From Bryobacteraceae bacterium (GTDB lineage: Bacteria > Acidobacteriota > Terriglobia > Bryobacterales > Bryobacteraceae): 64,000 bases of DNA. The notes under the pieces were generated by a model. The model saw only the letters and a list, made by a program, of their open reading frames with translations. It was not told the origin of the DNA and searched no databases. A program made the position numbers and the translations under genes. Positions within the stretch are counted from its first letter, which is position 1. Each line of letters starts with the position of its first letter. Below, in pieces: positions 16,330 through 25,900 of the stretch. The stretch spans positions 62,001 to 126,000 of the forward strand of contig JASHNT010000122.1 in assembly GCA_030041495.1 (NCBI GenBank). Reading direction: 5' to 3'.

Positions 16330-17670
16330 TTGGCCGCGTCTGATCTCCGTGCCCCCGCGCTGCTGTTTCTTGGTGTCTTCCTGTTCTCCGGCGTCAGCCG
16401 GATCAGCACCTCAGGCGATTCCCGATGGACCGTATACATCGCCATGAGCATCTGGCGGCACGGAACCACCGATGTGGATGACTACCCCTCTGCGATTCGA
16501 GACAACGGCTATTATGCGCTTCAATGTATTGACGCGGAGGGGCGGATTAAGACAGGCCGCCGCGATCCGTGCGGCGGACATTGGTACAGCCGCTATCCGA
16601 TTGGCGGTCCGGTTCTGGCTGCGCCGCTGATCATCGCCATGGTGGAGGGCCTACGGCTACTTCAGCCGCTTCTGGCGCACGTTCATCCCTCGCAGCGGGT
16701 GATTGCGGCATTTCTGCATGCCGATTTCGACGTGGCTCATGGGTTAATCGAAATGGAGATCGCGTCTCTGCTGCTCGCGGCAACCGCGGTCATGCTCTAT
16801 TTCATCGCGCGGAGACAACTGCCGCCGCGGCGTGCCGGGTTGCTCGCGCTGCTATTCGCGTTGGCGACCTCGGCGTATAGCACCGGCGGGCGCGCCTTGT
16901 GGCAGCACACTCCGTCGATGCTGCTGCTGACGGTCATCATTTATCTGCTGCTGGGCGCCGCCGACCGTCCGGTGTTGGCCGCCTGGGCCGGGATTCCGGT
17001 CGCGTTATCCTACACGGTTCGGCCCACCGATTCTTTATTCGTTCTGGTCTTCACGGCTTACGTAGCGGTCCGACACCGCAATCGGTTGCCGCGTTACCTC
17101 CTGGCGGCTGCTCCTATCGCGGTGATTTTTATCTCCTACAATTTTTCCGTCTATCATGCGTTGCTTTCCCCGTACTATCGTCTGGGCCTGGGCGGATTCC
17201 TCCCGCGGTACTGGCCTTTGTACGGCGAAGCGCTGGCCGGCAATCTGATCAGCCCTTCGCGCGGTCTGTTTATTTACACGCCGGTGTTTCTCTTCGCCGT
17301 CTGGAGCATGATTCGAGGAGAATGGAAAACGCCGCTTGCGCCCTGGATTGCCGGCCTAACGCTGTTGCACTGGCTATGCGTGTCGGCGCTGGTCGGAGCG
17401 TGGTGGGCCGGCCACAGCTATGGCCCGCGCTTCTTCACCGACCTGACTCCGGCCCTCGCTCTCTTCCTGATTCCTTATTTCCAGGGCTGGGATCGCCACG
17501 GTCGCGCTTTCCGGTCGATGTTCGTGGCGCTGGCGTTGGTTGGATTGGCGATTCATCTGCGTGGGGGCTGGTCGCCGGCAGTGTACCGGTGGAACGTCGA
17601 TCCCGTCAACATCGATCACAGCCCTGAGCGCGTTTGGGACTGGAGCGATCCTCAGTTCCTGAGGCGGTAG
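16330..17670 (+). CDS. Polytopic membrane protein, possibly a glycosyltransferase
   Basis: This hydrophobic protein of about 446 residues has roughly ten membrane segments. A luminal-type loop after the first segment (GDSRWTVYIAMSIWRHGTTDVDDYP) and the pattern of loops resemble dolichyl-phosphate-mannose-type (GT-C) transferases, but I see no diagnostic motif. The proposed start is a TTG at 16330, just after the permease stop. Upstream GGGAG is almost touching it, so the start is tentative. An ATG at 16444 would remove the first membrane segment. The C-terminus (WNVDPVNIDHSPERVWDWSDPQFLR) is typical of acidobacterial homologues annotated as hypothetical. The link to the ABC operon is only positional. 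Confidence 0.6.
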   Translation: MAASDLRAPALLFLGVFLFSGVSRISTSGDSRWTVYIAMSIWRHGTTDVDDYPSAIRDNGYYALQCIDAEGRIKTGRRDPCGGHWYSRYPIGGPVLAAPLIIAMVEGLRLLQPLLAHVHPSQRVIAAFLHADFDVAHGLIEMEIASLLLAATAVMLYFIARRQLPPRRAGLLALLFALATSAYSTGGRALWQHTPSMLLLTVIIYLLLGAADRPVLAAWAGIPVALSYTVRPTDSLFVLVFTAYVAVRHRNRLPRYLLAAAPIAVIFISYNFSVYHALLSPYYRLGLGGFLPRYWPLYGEALAGNLISPSRGLFIYTPVFLFAVWSMIRGEWKTPLAPWIAGLTLLHWLCVSALVGAWWAGHSYGPRFFTDLTPALALFLIPYFQGWDRHGRAFRSMFVALALVGLAIHLRGGWSPAVYRWNVDPVNIDHSPERVWDWSDPQFLRR

Positions 17671-17681
17671 GCTGAAAAACG

Positions 17682-18719
17682 CTAGGCCAGCCGCAGGGCG
17701 ACGGCCAGCTCTTTATCGCTGCGCACTCGCCAGATTTTTGCGTCGAGCAGGTAGTGCATGAAGGCGAAGCCCCACACCGCTGCCTGCATCACCTGTCCGG
17801 GGAACAGGAATTCCGGAAGAAACGTGAGCAGGAACTGCAAGCCGATGGCGACGGTCAGGTAAGTCGCGATGTTTTTGGCCAGCTTCACGGCGAGCCCGTT
17901 GCGTTCTTCCGCGCCCGGAAGCGAATAACGATTGCGGTTGTGGAACCACATCAGGCGGTGATATTGCAGCCCGTGGAACAATCCCAGCGGGATCGATGCC
18001 TGTAGCGCGCCCGCCGTTCCGAACTTTGCCCCGTATGCCAGCGCGAGCCACTGCAGAGGCACGACTGCGGCCAGCAGCCCGATCTTGGGCCAGTTCATCT
18101 GCTCTCCCTTGCGCAGCTTGACGGCTTGGCGCGCCAGCCACGCGCAAAGCAACACCACCCATGCGGCCACGACGGCTTCGGACAGCCGCGTGGTCTCCAG
18201 GAAGTGCAGAACCTTGATAAGGAACAAAGCCATGGGCGCGAACAGCGATCCCAGCAGGAACCAGCGGTCCAGCTTGCGATCCGTATCGTCGCGTTCGCGA
18301 TTCTTGGCTTTGTAAATCATCACGAAACCGAAATGTTGTTTGACGACGTGGAACTGCTGCCAGACGAAGGCCGCCATGAAGAACGCGCCTGCGTGGCCGG
18401 TGATCGCGACCGCGGGGCCTACCAGCAGCAGCGGAGCGACGATCCATAGGAACCAGCCCAGCTTCTTGCGCTCAGCTTTATCGGCGTAAGTGCGCGTCAC
18501 GGTTGCCAGTACGTGCGGCCCGTCGATGCCGAAAAACCACACGGCCTGCAGCGGGAGCAGCGGGAAACCGGCCCACATCAGCGCGATTGCAGCGTATCCG
18601 GCCAGAGCCGATCCGATGAACCACGTCAGGTCCTCACGTTGGGAGATGATCCACCGCGGCGCCGCGGGGCTCGCGCCGGGTATGGAGGCAGGAGGGACGA
18701 TGCTCGCGGTGGTCGCCAT
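17682..18719 (-). CDS. His-rich polytopic membrane protein of unknown function
   Basis: The 345-residue protein has about eight membrane segments. Conserved-looking polar motifs sit in or beside them: FFGIDGPHVLATVTRTYAD, WQQFHVVKQHFGF, GLFHGLQYHRLMWFHNRNRY and FAFMHYLLDAKIWR. The clustered histidines near membrane borders recall di-iron or Brp/Blh-like membrane oxygenases, but I cannot assign a family. A hairpin (18723-18750) occupies the space directly before the start codon. It follows purK on the same strand, and the convergent plus-strand gene ends 11 bases away. Confidence 0.7.
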   Translation of the reverse strand: MATTASIVPPASIPGASPAAPRWIISQREDLTWFIGSALAGYAAIALMWAGFPLLPLQAVWFFGIDGPHVLATVTRTYADKAERKKLGWFLWIVAPLLLVGPAVAITGHAGAFFMAAFVWQQFHVVKQHFGFVMIYKAKNRERDDTDRKLDRWFLLGSLFAPMALFLIKVLHFLETTRLSEAVVAAWVVLLCAWLARQAVKLRKGEQMNWPKIGLLAAVVPLQWLALAYGAKFGTAGALQASIPLGLFHGLQYHRLMWFHNRNRYSLPGAEERNGLAVKLAKNIATYLTVAIGLQFLLTFLPEFLFPGQVMQAAVWGFAFMHYLLDAKIWRVRSDKELAVALRLA

Positions 18720-18722
18720 ACT

Positions 18723-18750
18723 CGATAGAGAGGGCCTCTTCTCTCTATCG
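18723..18750 (-). promoter_or_regulatory. Perfect 10-bp hairpin between purK and the His-rich membrane gene
   Basis: CGATAGAGAG and CTCTCTATCG flank an eight-base loop. On the minus strand the loop reads AAGAGGCC, so the only purine-rich ribosome-binding-like stretch sits in the loop. The hairpin fills most of the 37-base gap between the purK stop (18757) and the ATG at 18719. It could end purK transcripts (no T-run follows) or control translation of the next gene. Confidence 0.6.
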
Positions 18751-18756
18751 GCTGTT

Positions 18757-19917
18757 CTAGCATTGGACTTTAGTAGGGCGGCCTTTAGTCAGCGTCTTGC
18801 GAGCCTGAAGCACCGTCTCCAGTGCTGCTTCCGTATCCTGGGCCAACACAGTCAGATGACCCATTTTGCGGCCCGGCCGGGGCTCGAGCTTTCCATACAG
18901 ATGTAACTTCGCCGGCGCGCAAGCCAGCGCCGCGCTCCAGTCCGGCTCGCCGTCCGCCCATAAGTCACCGAGAAGATTCGCCATTGCCGCGGGACGCAGC
19001 AGTTCCGTCGATCCCAACGGCAGGCCGCACACCGCGCGAAGCTGCTGCTCGAACTGGCTGGTGGCGTTGGCGTCGACGGTCAAATGTCCGGAGTTGTGGG
19101 GCCGTGGAGCGAGTTCATTGATCAGCAGCCTGCCGTCCGGCTCAAGGAAAAACTCGACGCACAGCACGCCAATGACGCCGAGCGTTTCGAGAACCTGGTG
19201 AGCGATCTCCCGCGCGCGCTTGGCGATACCGGGTGAAACCCGCGCCGGAGCGATCGAAACATCGAGGATATGATGGCGATGCCGGTTCTCGATCACGCCC
19301 CAATCCACGCAGCTTCCATCGGCGCCACGCGCGGCGATGACGGACACCTCGCGCTCGAAGCGGATGAACTGCTCCAGCACCGCCGGCGCCAGGCCGATGG
19401 ACTCCCACGCGGCTTGTGCACCGTGCGCGCTTTCAATGCGGGCCTGGCCTTTGCCGTCGTAGCCGAAATCCGCGGTCTTCAGGATCGAAGGGCAGTCGAG
19501 ATCGCGGACGGCTTTCGCCAGCTCTTCCGCGGTTTCCACTTTACGGAACGGCGTAACCGGGAATCCGGCGCGCTCCAGGAATGTTTTTTCGCGCTGACGA
19601 TGTTGCGTGGTGTGGAGAATCGTTCCGGCGGGGCGCACTGGGGCGTGCTCGGCTGCCGCCTCCGCGGTCGCGGCCGGAACATTTTCGAACTCGAATGTAA
19701 CCACGCTCACGGCCGAAGCGAAACGCCGCACGGCGTCCAAGTCGTCATAGGAAGCCTGGATTTCGACGTCGGCGATTTGGCCGGTAGGCGTGTCCTGGTC
19801 GGGCGAAAGAGTGTGCACGCGGTAGCCCATGCGCCGCGCGGCGATGGCGAACATGCGTCCCAACTGCCCGCTGCCCAAGACTCCGAGAGTGGCGCCGGGA
19901 AGAATTGGTGCGATCAT
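18757..19917 (-). CDS. purK: PurK, N5-carboxyaminoimidazole ribonucleotide synthase
   Basis: PurK uses ATP and bicarbonate to convert AIR to N5-CAIR in purine synthesis. The 386-residue ATP-grasp protein has the N-terminal GATLGVLGSGQLGRMFAIAARRMGY, the central ILKTADFGYDGKGQ, FEREVSVIAARG, and the ATP-grasp segment INELAPRPHNSGHLT. It is three bases from purE and in the order icd-purE-purK on the minus strand. Confidence 0.95.
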   Translation of the reverse strand: MIAPILPGATLGVLGSGQLGRMFAIAARRMGYRVHTLSPDQDTPTGQIADVEIQASYDDLDAVRRFASAVSVVTFEFENVPAATAEAAAEHAPVRPAGTILHTTQHRQREKTFLERAGFPVTPFRKVETAEELAKAVRDLDCPSILKTADFGYDGKGQARIESAHGAQAAWESIGLAPAVLEQFIRFEREVSVIAARGADGSCVDWGVIENRHRHHILDVSIAPARVSPGIAKRAREIAHQVLETLGVIGVLCVEFFLEPDGRLLINELAPRPHNSGHLTVDANATSQFEQQLRAVCGLPLGSTELLRPAAMANLLGDLWADGEPDWSAALACAPAKLHLYGKLEPRPGRKMGHLTVLAQDTEAALETVLQARKTLTKGRPTKVQC

Positions 19918-19920
19918 CGT

Positions 19921-20427
19921 TCAGTCAAGGGTGTCGCCGAGCACTTTATCGGTCTGGGCGTTTCGCCATGCCCGCAGCGTGGCGCGCAGCGCCGGCCGGC
20001 TCGCCGAGACAATCGATATGGCGAACAACGCCGCGTTGGTCGCGCCCGCCTTGCCGATGGCGAACGTCGCCACCGGAACTCCTCCCGGCATCTGCACGAT
20101 GGAGAGCAGCGAGTCCATGCCCTTGAGGGCGTGCGTTTCGACCGGAACGCCGAGCACCGGGAGCGTCGTGTGCGAAGCAACCATCCCCGGAAGATGCGCC
20201 GCGCCTCCCGCGCCCGCGATGATCACTTCTAATCCGCGTTCCTCCGCAGTGGAAGCGTACTCGGCCATCAGACGCGGCGTGCGGTGAGCGGAGACAATCT
20301 TCTTTTCGTAAGCAACGCCGAAGCTTTCGAGCAACTTAGCCGCGTGGCGCATGGTGTCCCAGTCGGATTTGCTCCCCATGATCAGGCCAACCAGGGGAGC
20401 TCCGATCGCCAGAGGCTTCGACTCCAT
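19921..20427 (-). CDS. purE: PurE, N5-CAIR mutase (class I)
   Basis: PurE moves the carboxylate of N5-CAIR to C4 of the ring. It has the class I motifs [37 protein letters not shown] and the C-terminal [11 protein letters not shown]. Length (168 residues) is normal. Its ATG directly abuts the icd stop, and purK follows after three bases, so the three genes should be cotranscribed. The presence of PurK supports the class I (bacterial mutase) assignment. Confidence 0.95.
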   Translation of the reverse strand: MESKPLAIGAPLVGLIMGSKSDWDTMRHAAKLLESFGVAYEKKIVSAHRTPRLMAEYASTAEERGLEVIIAGAGGAAHLPGMVASHTTLPVLGVPVETHALKGMDSLLSIVQMPGGVPVATFAIGKAGATNAALFAISIVSASRPALRATLRAWRNAQTDKVLGDTLD

Positions 20428-21861
20428 CTACTGCCCTTGTGCGAGTGTGAATCCGGACTTTCCGTCGAAATTGCGCAGATTCACGGTCATGGTGATCTGA
20501 AGTCCCAGCGCGGCGATGCGATCCTGCAAGGCCACAGTTTGTTTAAGAGTGGGCGAGGCGCCCAGGAAGCGGCAGCGGAAACCGTCCGTGCAGAAGGTTT
20601 CGGGCGAGCCGTCGGGCCACACCTTCACGCCGCGGTTGGCGATCATCTCCAGCGTCAATCCGTCGCCGGAAGCTTTGCCGATCGCCGCGGCGAGCTCCGG
20701 CGGCTTCTTCGAAGGCCACTCGATGTACACGTCCACGCCGGCCAGTTCCATCTTCGGCGCGGGCTTCGTGCTGGGCTTGATCGGCTTCATCGGAGTGGTC
20801 GAATACTCGGCGGCCTTCAGCTTCTGCGGCTTCTGCCCCAGCCGGTCTACCACAGCCTGTGCGAATTCTTTGGTCCCCACTTTCTGCTTGCTCTTGCCTT
20901 CCTCGTAAATGTCGTAGGTGTGGATGCCGTCTTCCATGGTCTTGAGCCAGGCGTTGTGGATCCGCTGGGCGACCTCGGCTTGCCCGATGTGCACCAGCAT
21001 CAGCAGCGCCCCGTGGAGCAGCCCCGAAGGATTCGCCAGATTCTGCCCGGCGCGTCGCGGAGCCGAGCCGTGAATCGCTTCAAACATCGCCGCCTGATCG
21101 CCGATGTTGGACGATCCTGCGAGTCCCACCGATCCCGCGATCTGCGCCGCGACGTCGCTGAGCACGTCGCCGTAGAGATTCGGCATCACGATCACGTCGA
21201 AGGCTTCGGGCGTATCGGCCATCTTGGCGGCGCCGATGTCGACAATCCAGTGCTCCTTTTCGATCTCCGGATACTCCGGCCCGATCTCGTCGAAGATCCT
21301 GTGGAACAGGCCGTCGGTCATCTTCAGGATGTTGTCTTTGGTGAAGCAGGTGACCTTCTTGCGTTTATACTGGCGGGCGTATTCGAACGCATAGCGGATG
21401 ATTTTTTCCGAGCCCGGACGGGTGATCAGCTTCAGGGCGAGGATCTCCTCCGGCGTGCCCTGGTATTCGATACCCGCGTACAAATCCTCTTCATTTTCGC
21501 GCACCACCACCAAGTCCATCACCGGATGCTTGGTGCGCACGAAGGGATGATAGGAAACGCACGGCCGGATGTTGGCGTAGAGGCCGAGCATCTTGCGCGT
21601 GGTCACGTTGAGGCTCTTGTAGCCTCCGCCTTGCGGCGTGGTGATGGGAGCTTTTAAGAAAACTTTGGTGCGCCGCAGAGAAGCCCACGAGCTCGGATCG
21701 ATGCCGGAGGAGTTGCCGGCCAGGTACACCTTTTCGCCGACTTCAATGGTTTCGATGTCCAGTTGCGCACCGGCCTCCCTCAAAATATGCAGCGTAGCTG
21801 CCATGATTTCGGGGCCGATGCCGTCGCCATGCGCGACAGTGATAGGGGTACGAGTAGGCAT
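20428..21861 (-). CDS. icd: NADP-dependent isocitrate dehydrogenase, long Thermus/Rickettsia type
   Basis: This TCA-cycle enzyme oxidises isocitrate to 2-oxoglutarate. The N-terminal ~335 residues are the beta-decarboxylating dehydrogenase fold with AHGDGIGPEI, VVRENEEDLYAGIEY, YGDVLSDVAAQIAGSVGLAGSSNIG and EAIHGSAPRRAGQ. A C-terminal domain of about 135 residues follows a Pro/Lys-rich linker (MKPIKPSTKPAPKM), as in the Thermus and Rickettsia type of about 480-500 residues. Grouping with purE-purK is not functionally obvious. Confidence 0.92.
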   Translation of the reverse strand: MPTRTPITVAHGDGIGPEIMAATLHILREAGAQLDIETIEVGEKVYLAGNSSGIDPSSWASLRRTKVFLKAPITTPQGGGYKSLNVTTRKMLGLYANIRPCVSYHPFVRTKHPVMDLVVVRENEEDLYAGIEYQGTPEEILALKLITRPGSEKIIRYAFEYARQYKRKKVTCFTKDNILKMTDGLFHRIFDEIGPEYPEIEKEHWIVDIGAAKMADTPEAFDVIVMPNLYGDVLSDVAAQIAGSVGLAGSSNIGDQAAMFEAIHGSAPRRAGQNLANPSGLLHGALLMLVHIGQAEVAQRIHNAWLKTMEDGIHTYDIYEEGKSKQKVGTKEFAQAVVDRLGQKPQKLKAAEYSTTPMKPIKPSTKPAPKMELAGVDVYIEWPSKKPPELAAAIGKASGDGLTLEMIANRGVKVWPDGSPETFCTDGFRCRFLGASPTLKQTVALQDRIAALGLQITMTVNLRNFDGKSGFTLAQGQ

Positions 21862-21935
21862 GAGTTGTTCAGGGGAAAAAGGCTAAAAGTCTACGATAGC
21901 ACGGGCCTGCGTGCACCGAACGCCATGCGGCTTGT

Positions 21936-22475
21936 TCACGTCAGGGACTCGCAGCGCAGGAGTTCCAGCGGTCCAAGGCCCGGGAATCGCCGGGGACGGA
22001 TTTCGATTGCGCTGCGGATCGCCTCAAAGTCGGCGGGGTTGCGATGGATGAGTGTCATCCGCGCAACCAGCGCTGTGGCGGCAATCATAACGTCGAATCG
22101 CCACCGCACCAGGCGTTCCTGCCGCGATTCGACAATCCGATGTCCGCGCCGCGGAGGGGTAGCGGGATTGGGCAAAACCGCCAGAAGCTCCGCGCTGACA
22201 ATGGCAACCGCGCCGTCAACTGGCCAAATCCTCCGCCCAATCCGAAGGTACTCCAGACGGGAGGCCTCAATCGAAGCGAGGCGTTCTCCCTCCGCATTCC
22301 GCGCAAGCATCGCATAGCCCCGGACGCGCTCCAGCACAGTAATTGCAGAGATATGAATCGGGTGGGTCGCTAGATACCTTCCAAACCATTCGCCCGCTGC
22401 GGTTTCCGCGGACCGGCCTAGCCAGCTCTCGGCGCTCGTATCAAACAGGAAGGGCCCAGAGGCGGGAGGGATCAC
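21936..22475 (-). CDS. VapC-like PIN-domain toxin
   Basis: PIN-domain RNases of this type are toxins held inactive by the partner antitoxin. Acidic residues typical of the active site are visible at D12 (FLFDTSAE), E49 (ITVLERVRG) and D128 (RWRFDVMIAATAL). At 179 residues it is longer than the usual ~130-140, with an extended C-terminal tail. It begins at a GTG that overlaps the antitoxin stop (GTGA), giving the standard antitoxin-toxin order on the minus strand. Confidence 0.82.
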   Translation of the reverse strand: MIPPASGPFLFDTSAESWLGRSAETAAGEWFGRYLATHPIHISAITVLERVRGYAMLARNAEGERLASIEASRLEYLRIGRRIWPVDGAVAIVSAELLAVLPNPATPPRRGHRIVESRQERLVRWRFDVMIAATALVARMTLIHRNPADFEAIRSAIEIRPRRFPGLGPLELLRCESLT

Positions 22476-22756
22476 CGGCGCCTGAGCCTACGCTTTGGCT
22501 TCAGCTCGGATTCGGGGACGATTCCGTCCAGCAGGAGCAATTCATCCTCAGAGAATCCGCTAAACGCTTTCTGATAACGTGCCAGGATCTCCCTGCTCTG
22601 GGCGGTCTCGGCGTGAGCTCTTAGCCCCTCGGCGAGGAGTTCCCCGATGACCGTGCTCAGATTCACCTGCCTGGCGCGGGCAATTCGCTCGGCTTGACTC
22701 AGGGCGTCGTTAGGCAGAGTCAACGTAGTTCGCCGTTTGGACGATGCCGAGCGCAT
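22472..22756 (-). CDS. VapB-like antitoxin, ribbon-helix-helix type
   Basis: The 94-residue protein has an N-terminal RRTTLTLPNDALSQAERIARARQVNLSTVIGELL segment that fits a ribbon-helix-helix DNA-binding domain. A C-terminal acidic then basic tail (FSEDELLLLDGI ... KPKRRLRRR) should wrap around the toxin. It overlaps the PIN-domain gene by four bases. A -10-like TATTCT lies five bases before the ATG, so the unit probably has its own promoter and self-represses. Confidence 0.8.
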   Translation of the reverse strand: MRSASSKRRTTLTLPNDALSQAERIARARQVNLSTVIGELLAEGLRAHAETAQSREILARYQKAFSGFSEDELLLLDGIVPESELKPKRRLRRR

Positions 22757-22761
22757 GATTC

Positions 22762-22767
22762 AGAATA
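22762..22767 (-). promoter_or_regulatory. Possible -10 box of the VapBC-like pair
   Basis: TATTCT on the minus strand is followed by five bases and the antitoxin ATG. The spacing suggests a leaderless or nearly leaderless transcript. Confidence 0.35.
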
Positions 22768-22883
22768 GCATCATCTCCTGCATCAAAGTGTATCGGCTGG
22801 CGCGGCAGTTAGTCCACTCCCCGGCCGGCGCCCGCGTCAATTCGCGATCAAAAATTTCGATGCCCGCTTTCAGAAAACTTTGA

Positions 22884-22889
22884 TATACT
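22884..22889 (+). promoter_or_regulatory. -10 box upstream of the TonB/Oar gene
   Basis: TATACT lies 46 bases before the ATG at 22936. The leader between contains a small inverted repeat (CCAGAA ... TTCTGG, about 22900-22920) and a GGGGG stretch before the ATG that can serve as the ribosome-binding site. No clear -35 box is visible. Confidence 0.45.
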
Positions 22890-22935
22890 CCTTGAGTACC
22901 AGAACGCGGTACCTTCTGGCCAGACTGGGGGTCTT

Positions 22936-25900
22936 ATGCGCCTTGTTGCCGCATTTTGTATCTTCGGTGTCTCGCTGGTTTTCGGGCAGAGTGATCGCAG
23001 CACGATCACGGGCACCATTTCCGATCAAGCAGGCGCGGTTGTCGCCAACGCGCCCATTCAAGCCAAAAATCTTTCCACGGGGTTGGTTTACACTGCGGCG
23101 AGCACGGGAACCGGCAACTACACGATTTCCGAGTTGCCCGCGGGATCGTATGAAGTCACGGCGACGGTTCCGGGATTCAAAAAGTACATCCGCGGCGGAT
23201 TGGATCTGCTGGCGGCGCAGACCTATCGCGTCGACATTTCGCTTCAAGTAGGAGTGGCCACGGAATCGGTGACCGTTTCCGAGTCGGCGCCCTTGCTCAA
23301 GACCGAGAGCGGTGAACTGGGTCACGCCGTGAGCGGGGCGAGCCTGGACTCATTGCCGGTGTTAGGGCTTGGTTCGACGCAAGCCAGCAACTCCGGAATT
23401 CGCAATCCGTTCGCCGCGACGCAGTTGCTGCCGGGAGGCGAGTTTACCGGCGACGTAACGGTATTCATCAACGGCAACCCCAATAACACGGACACGCTAC
23501 GCATCGAAGGCCAGGATTCGAGCAATCCGATGGAGACGGCGTTCACATCGCAGACCCAGCCGAGCGCCGACGCGGTCCAGGAATTCCAAATCCAGACCAG
23601 CAACTACGCCGCTGAATACGGGCAGGCCGGCGGAGGGGTGTTTATTGCCACCATGAAGTCCGGCACCAACCAGTTCCATGGGAGCGGGTACGATTATTTC
23701 GTTAATGAAGCGCTCAACGCTGCCAGCCCCTTCGTCAACACCAAGCCACGCGCCCGCCGTAACGATTACGGCGTGACTTTCGGCGGACCGGTTAGAATTC
23801 CCAAGGTCTACGATGGACGCAACAAGACTTTCTTCTTTTATAACTTTGAACAATTTCGCGAAACGGAGGTCGTCAACAACGTTCCGGACACGGTGCCGAC
23901 GGAGGCCTACCGTTCCGGGAACTTTGCCAGTGCGCTCACCGGACAGAAGCTCGGGACAGATCCGCTTGGAAATCCAATTTTTGCGGGGGAAATCTACGAT
24001 CCAGCCTCTAATTTCACCGCCAGCAATGGAAGCGTGGTCCGGACTCCTTTCTTGAACAACGTTGTCCCTGCGACACGCATGGACTCGGTCGCGCTGGCGA
24101 TTCAGAATCTGATCCCAGCGCCTTCCGGACCCAATGCTAGCGGCTTGATCAACAACTACCTGCCTGCGTACGATTCAATCCGGCATACGGATATCAACTC
24201 CATCAAGGTCGACCAGATGCTGACGTCGAAGGCGAAGCTGTCGGTGTATTTCGAGCGGAATCACACTTATTCGCCCTATTCGCAGGCGCTGTTCGCCGAT
24301 GGCCTGCCGTTCGAGATCACGGCCGGCTTCGGCAACACCTTCTGGAATTACTCCTCCCGCGTCAATTTCGATTACACGCTGACTCCCACTCTTCTGCTGC
24401 ACGTTGGCCTGGGGTACGTGAACCAACACGGGCCGACCTCTTTCACTGCCGCCACAGATGGCTTCAATCCGGCTAGCATCGGCTTGACGGGGACCTTTGA
24501 CACGGGGAGATTTCCCAATATTTCGGGGCTCCTGAGCGCGGTGGGAACCGGAGGAATGCAGAGCATGGGTCCCTTTGTTTCCGACGGGGCTCCCGGATGT
24601 ATCACATGCGGAGCCGGACTGTTCAGCTTCCGGCCCACCGGCAATACGAGCCTGACGTGGATTAAAGGCAACCACACCTACAAGGCTGGGACGGAAATCA
24701 TCGTCAACAACTTCATGAACAAGCAGGATTACCCGGGCGAAGGAGCTTTTGTCTTCAGTAACGGCGAGACCTCGGAGCCTTATCTCTACCCCAACACCAC
24801 TCTGGCCGGCGGCTATCCCGGATTCGCCTACGCTTCATTCCTGTTGGGGGCCGTCGACAGCGGAAACATCGGAACGCCGACGGATCCGCATTTGGCTGAC
24901 AGCTCGGTCTCCTTCTTCATACAGGACAGTTGGAAGGTGACCCACAAGTTCACCTTGGATTACGGACTGCGGTACGACTATCAAACCTACATTCGGGAAA
25001 CCGACGGCCGGATGGCGAGCTTTTCGGAAACAGTGCCGAACGCCAATGCCGGCGGCCTGCTCGGCGGTACGATTTACGAGGCCGCGCAGAGCTGCAATTG
25101 CATGTTCGGCAAGAATTATCCTTTCGGGTTCGGACCACGCCTGGGGGCTGCCTACCAGATCACGCCGAAGACCGTATTCCGCGCGGGGTTTGGCATCGTC
25201 TACGCGAAGACCGCGGGATTCGACAATTTCACCATTGCCGGCAACAATCCGTTTGTATCGCCGGGCGGCTTCACGCCTGCCATGTACTTGGACAACGGCG
25301 TCCAAATCCCCATCAATCCCTGGCCGGATTTCAACGCGTCACAATTCCCCAACGTAAAGGGGCAGATCGGCACCGCACCGGCTTTGGTGGATCCCAACGC
25401 GGGACGTCCCGGGCGCCAGTTTCAATGGAGTGTGGGCATCCAACGCCAGATTCTCCGCGACTTGGTCGCCGAAGCCTCTTACGTGGGCAATCGCGGAGCA
25501 TGGTGGCCAGCCGACGGGTTCGCAGTGTACAACGCGCTGACGCCGCAGATTCTGGCGGCGCACGGATTGAGCCTGAGCAATCCGGCCAACCTCCAGCTTT
25601 TGACGCTGCCGATCAGCAATCCGCAGGTGGTCGCGGCAGGCTTTGGAGCGCCGTATCCCGGCTTCCCCTCCTCCGGAACGCTGGCGCAGGCTTTACGGCC
25701 ATTTCCGCAGTTCGGAAACATCAGCGGTATGTACGCCCCGCTGGGCGACACCTGGTATGATGCCTTGCAGGCGAAGGTCACCAAGCGTCTGTCGCATGGG
25801 TTGGATGCCACATATAATTTCTCGTGGCAGAAATCACTCAGCATGGATGCATCGGCGGAGGGTTCCGGCGGAGGGGTGATCAACGATGCGTTCAATCGTC

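Noticed and set aside
19921-20427. Class II PurE (direct AIR carboxylase)
   Set aside because: The adjacent PurK and the class I motifs point to the bacterial N5-CAIR mutase.
20284-21657. 457-codon plus-strand frame opposite icd
   Set aside because: The minus strand encodes a full isocitrate dehydrogenase with all active-site motifs.
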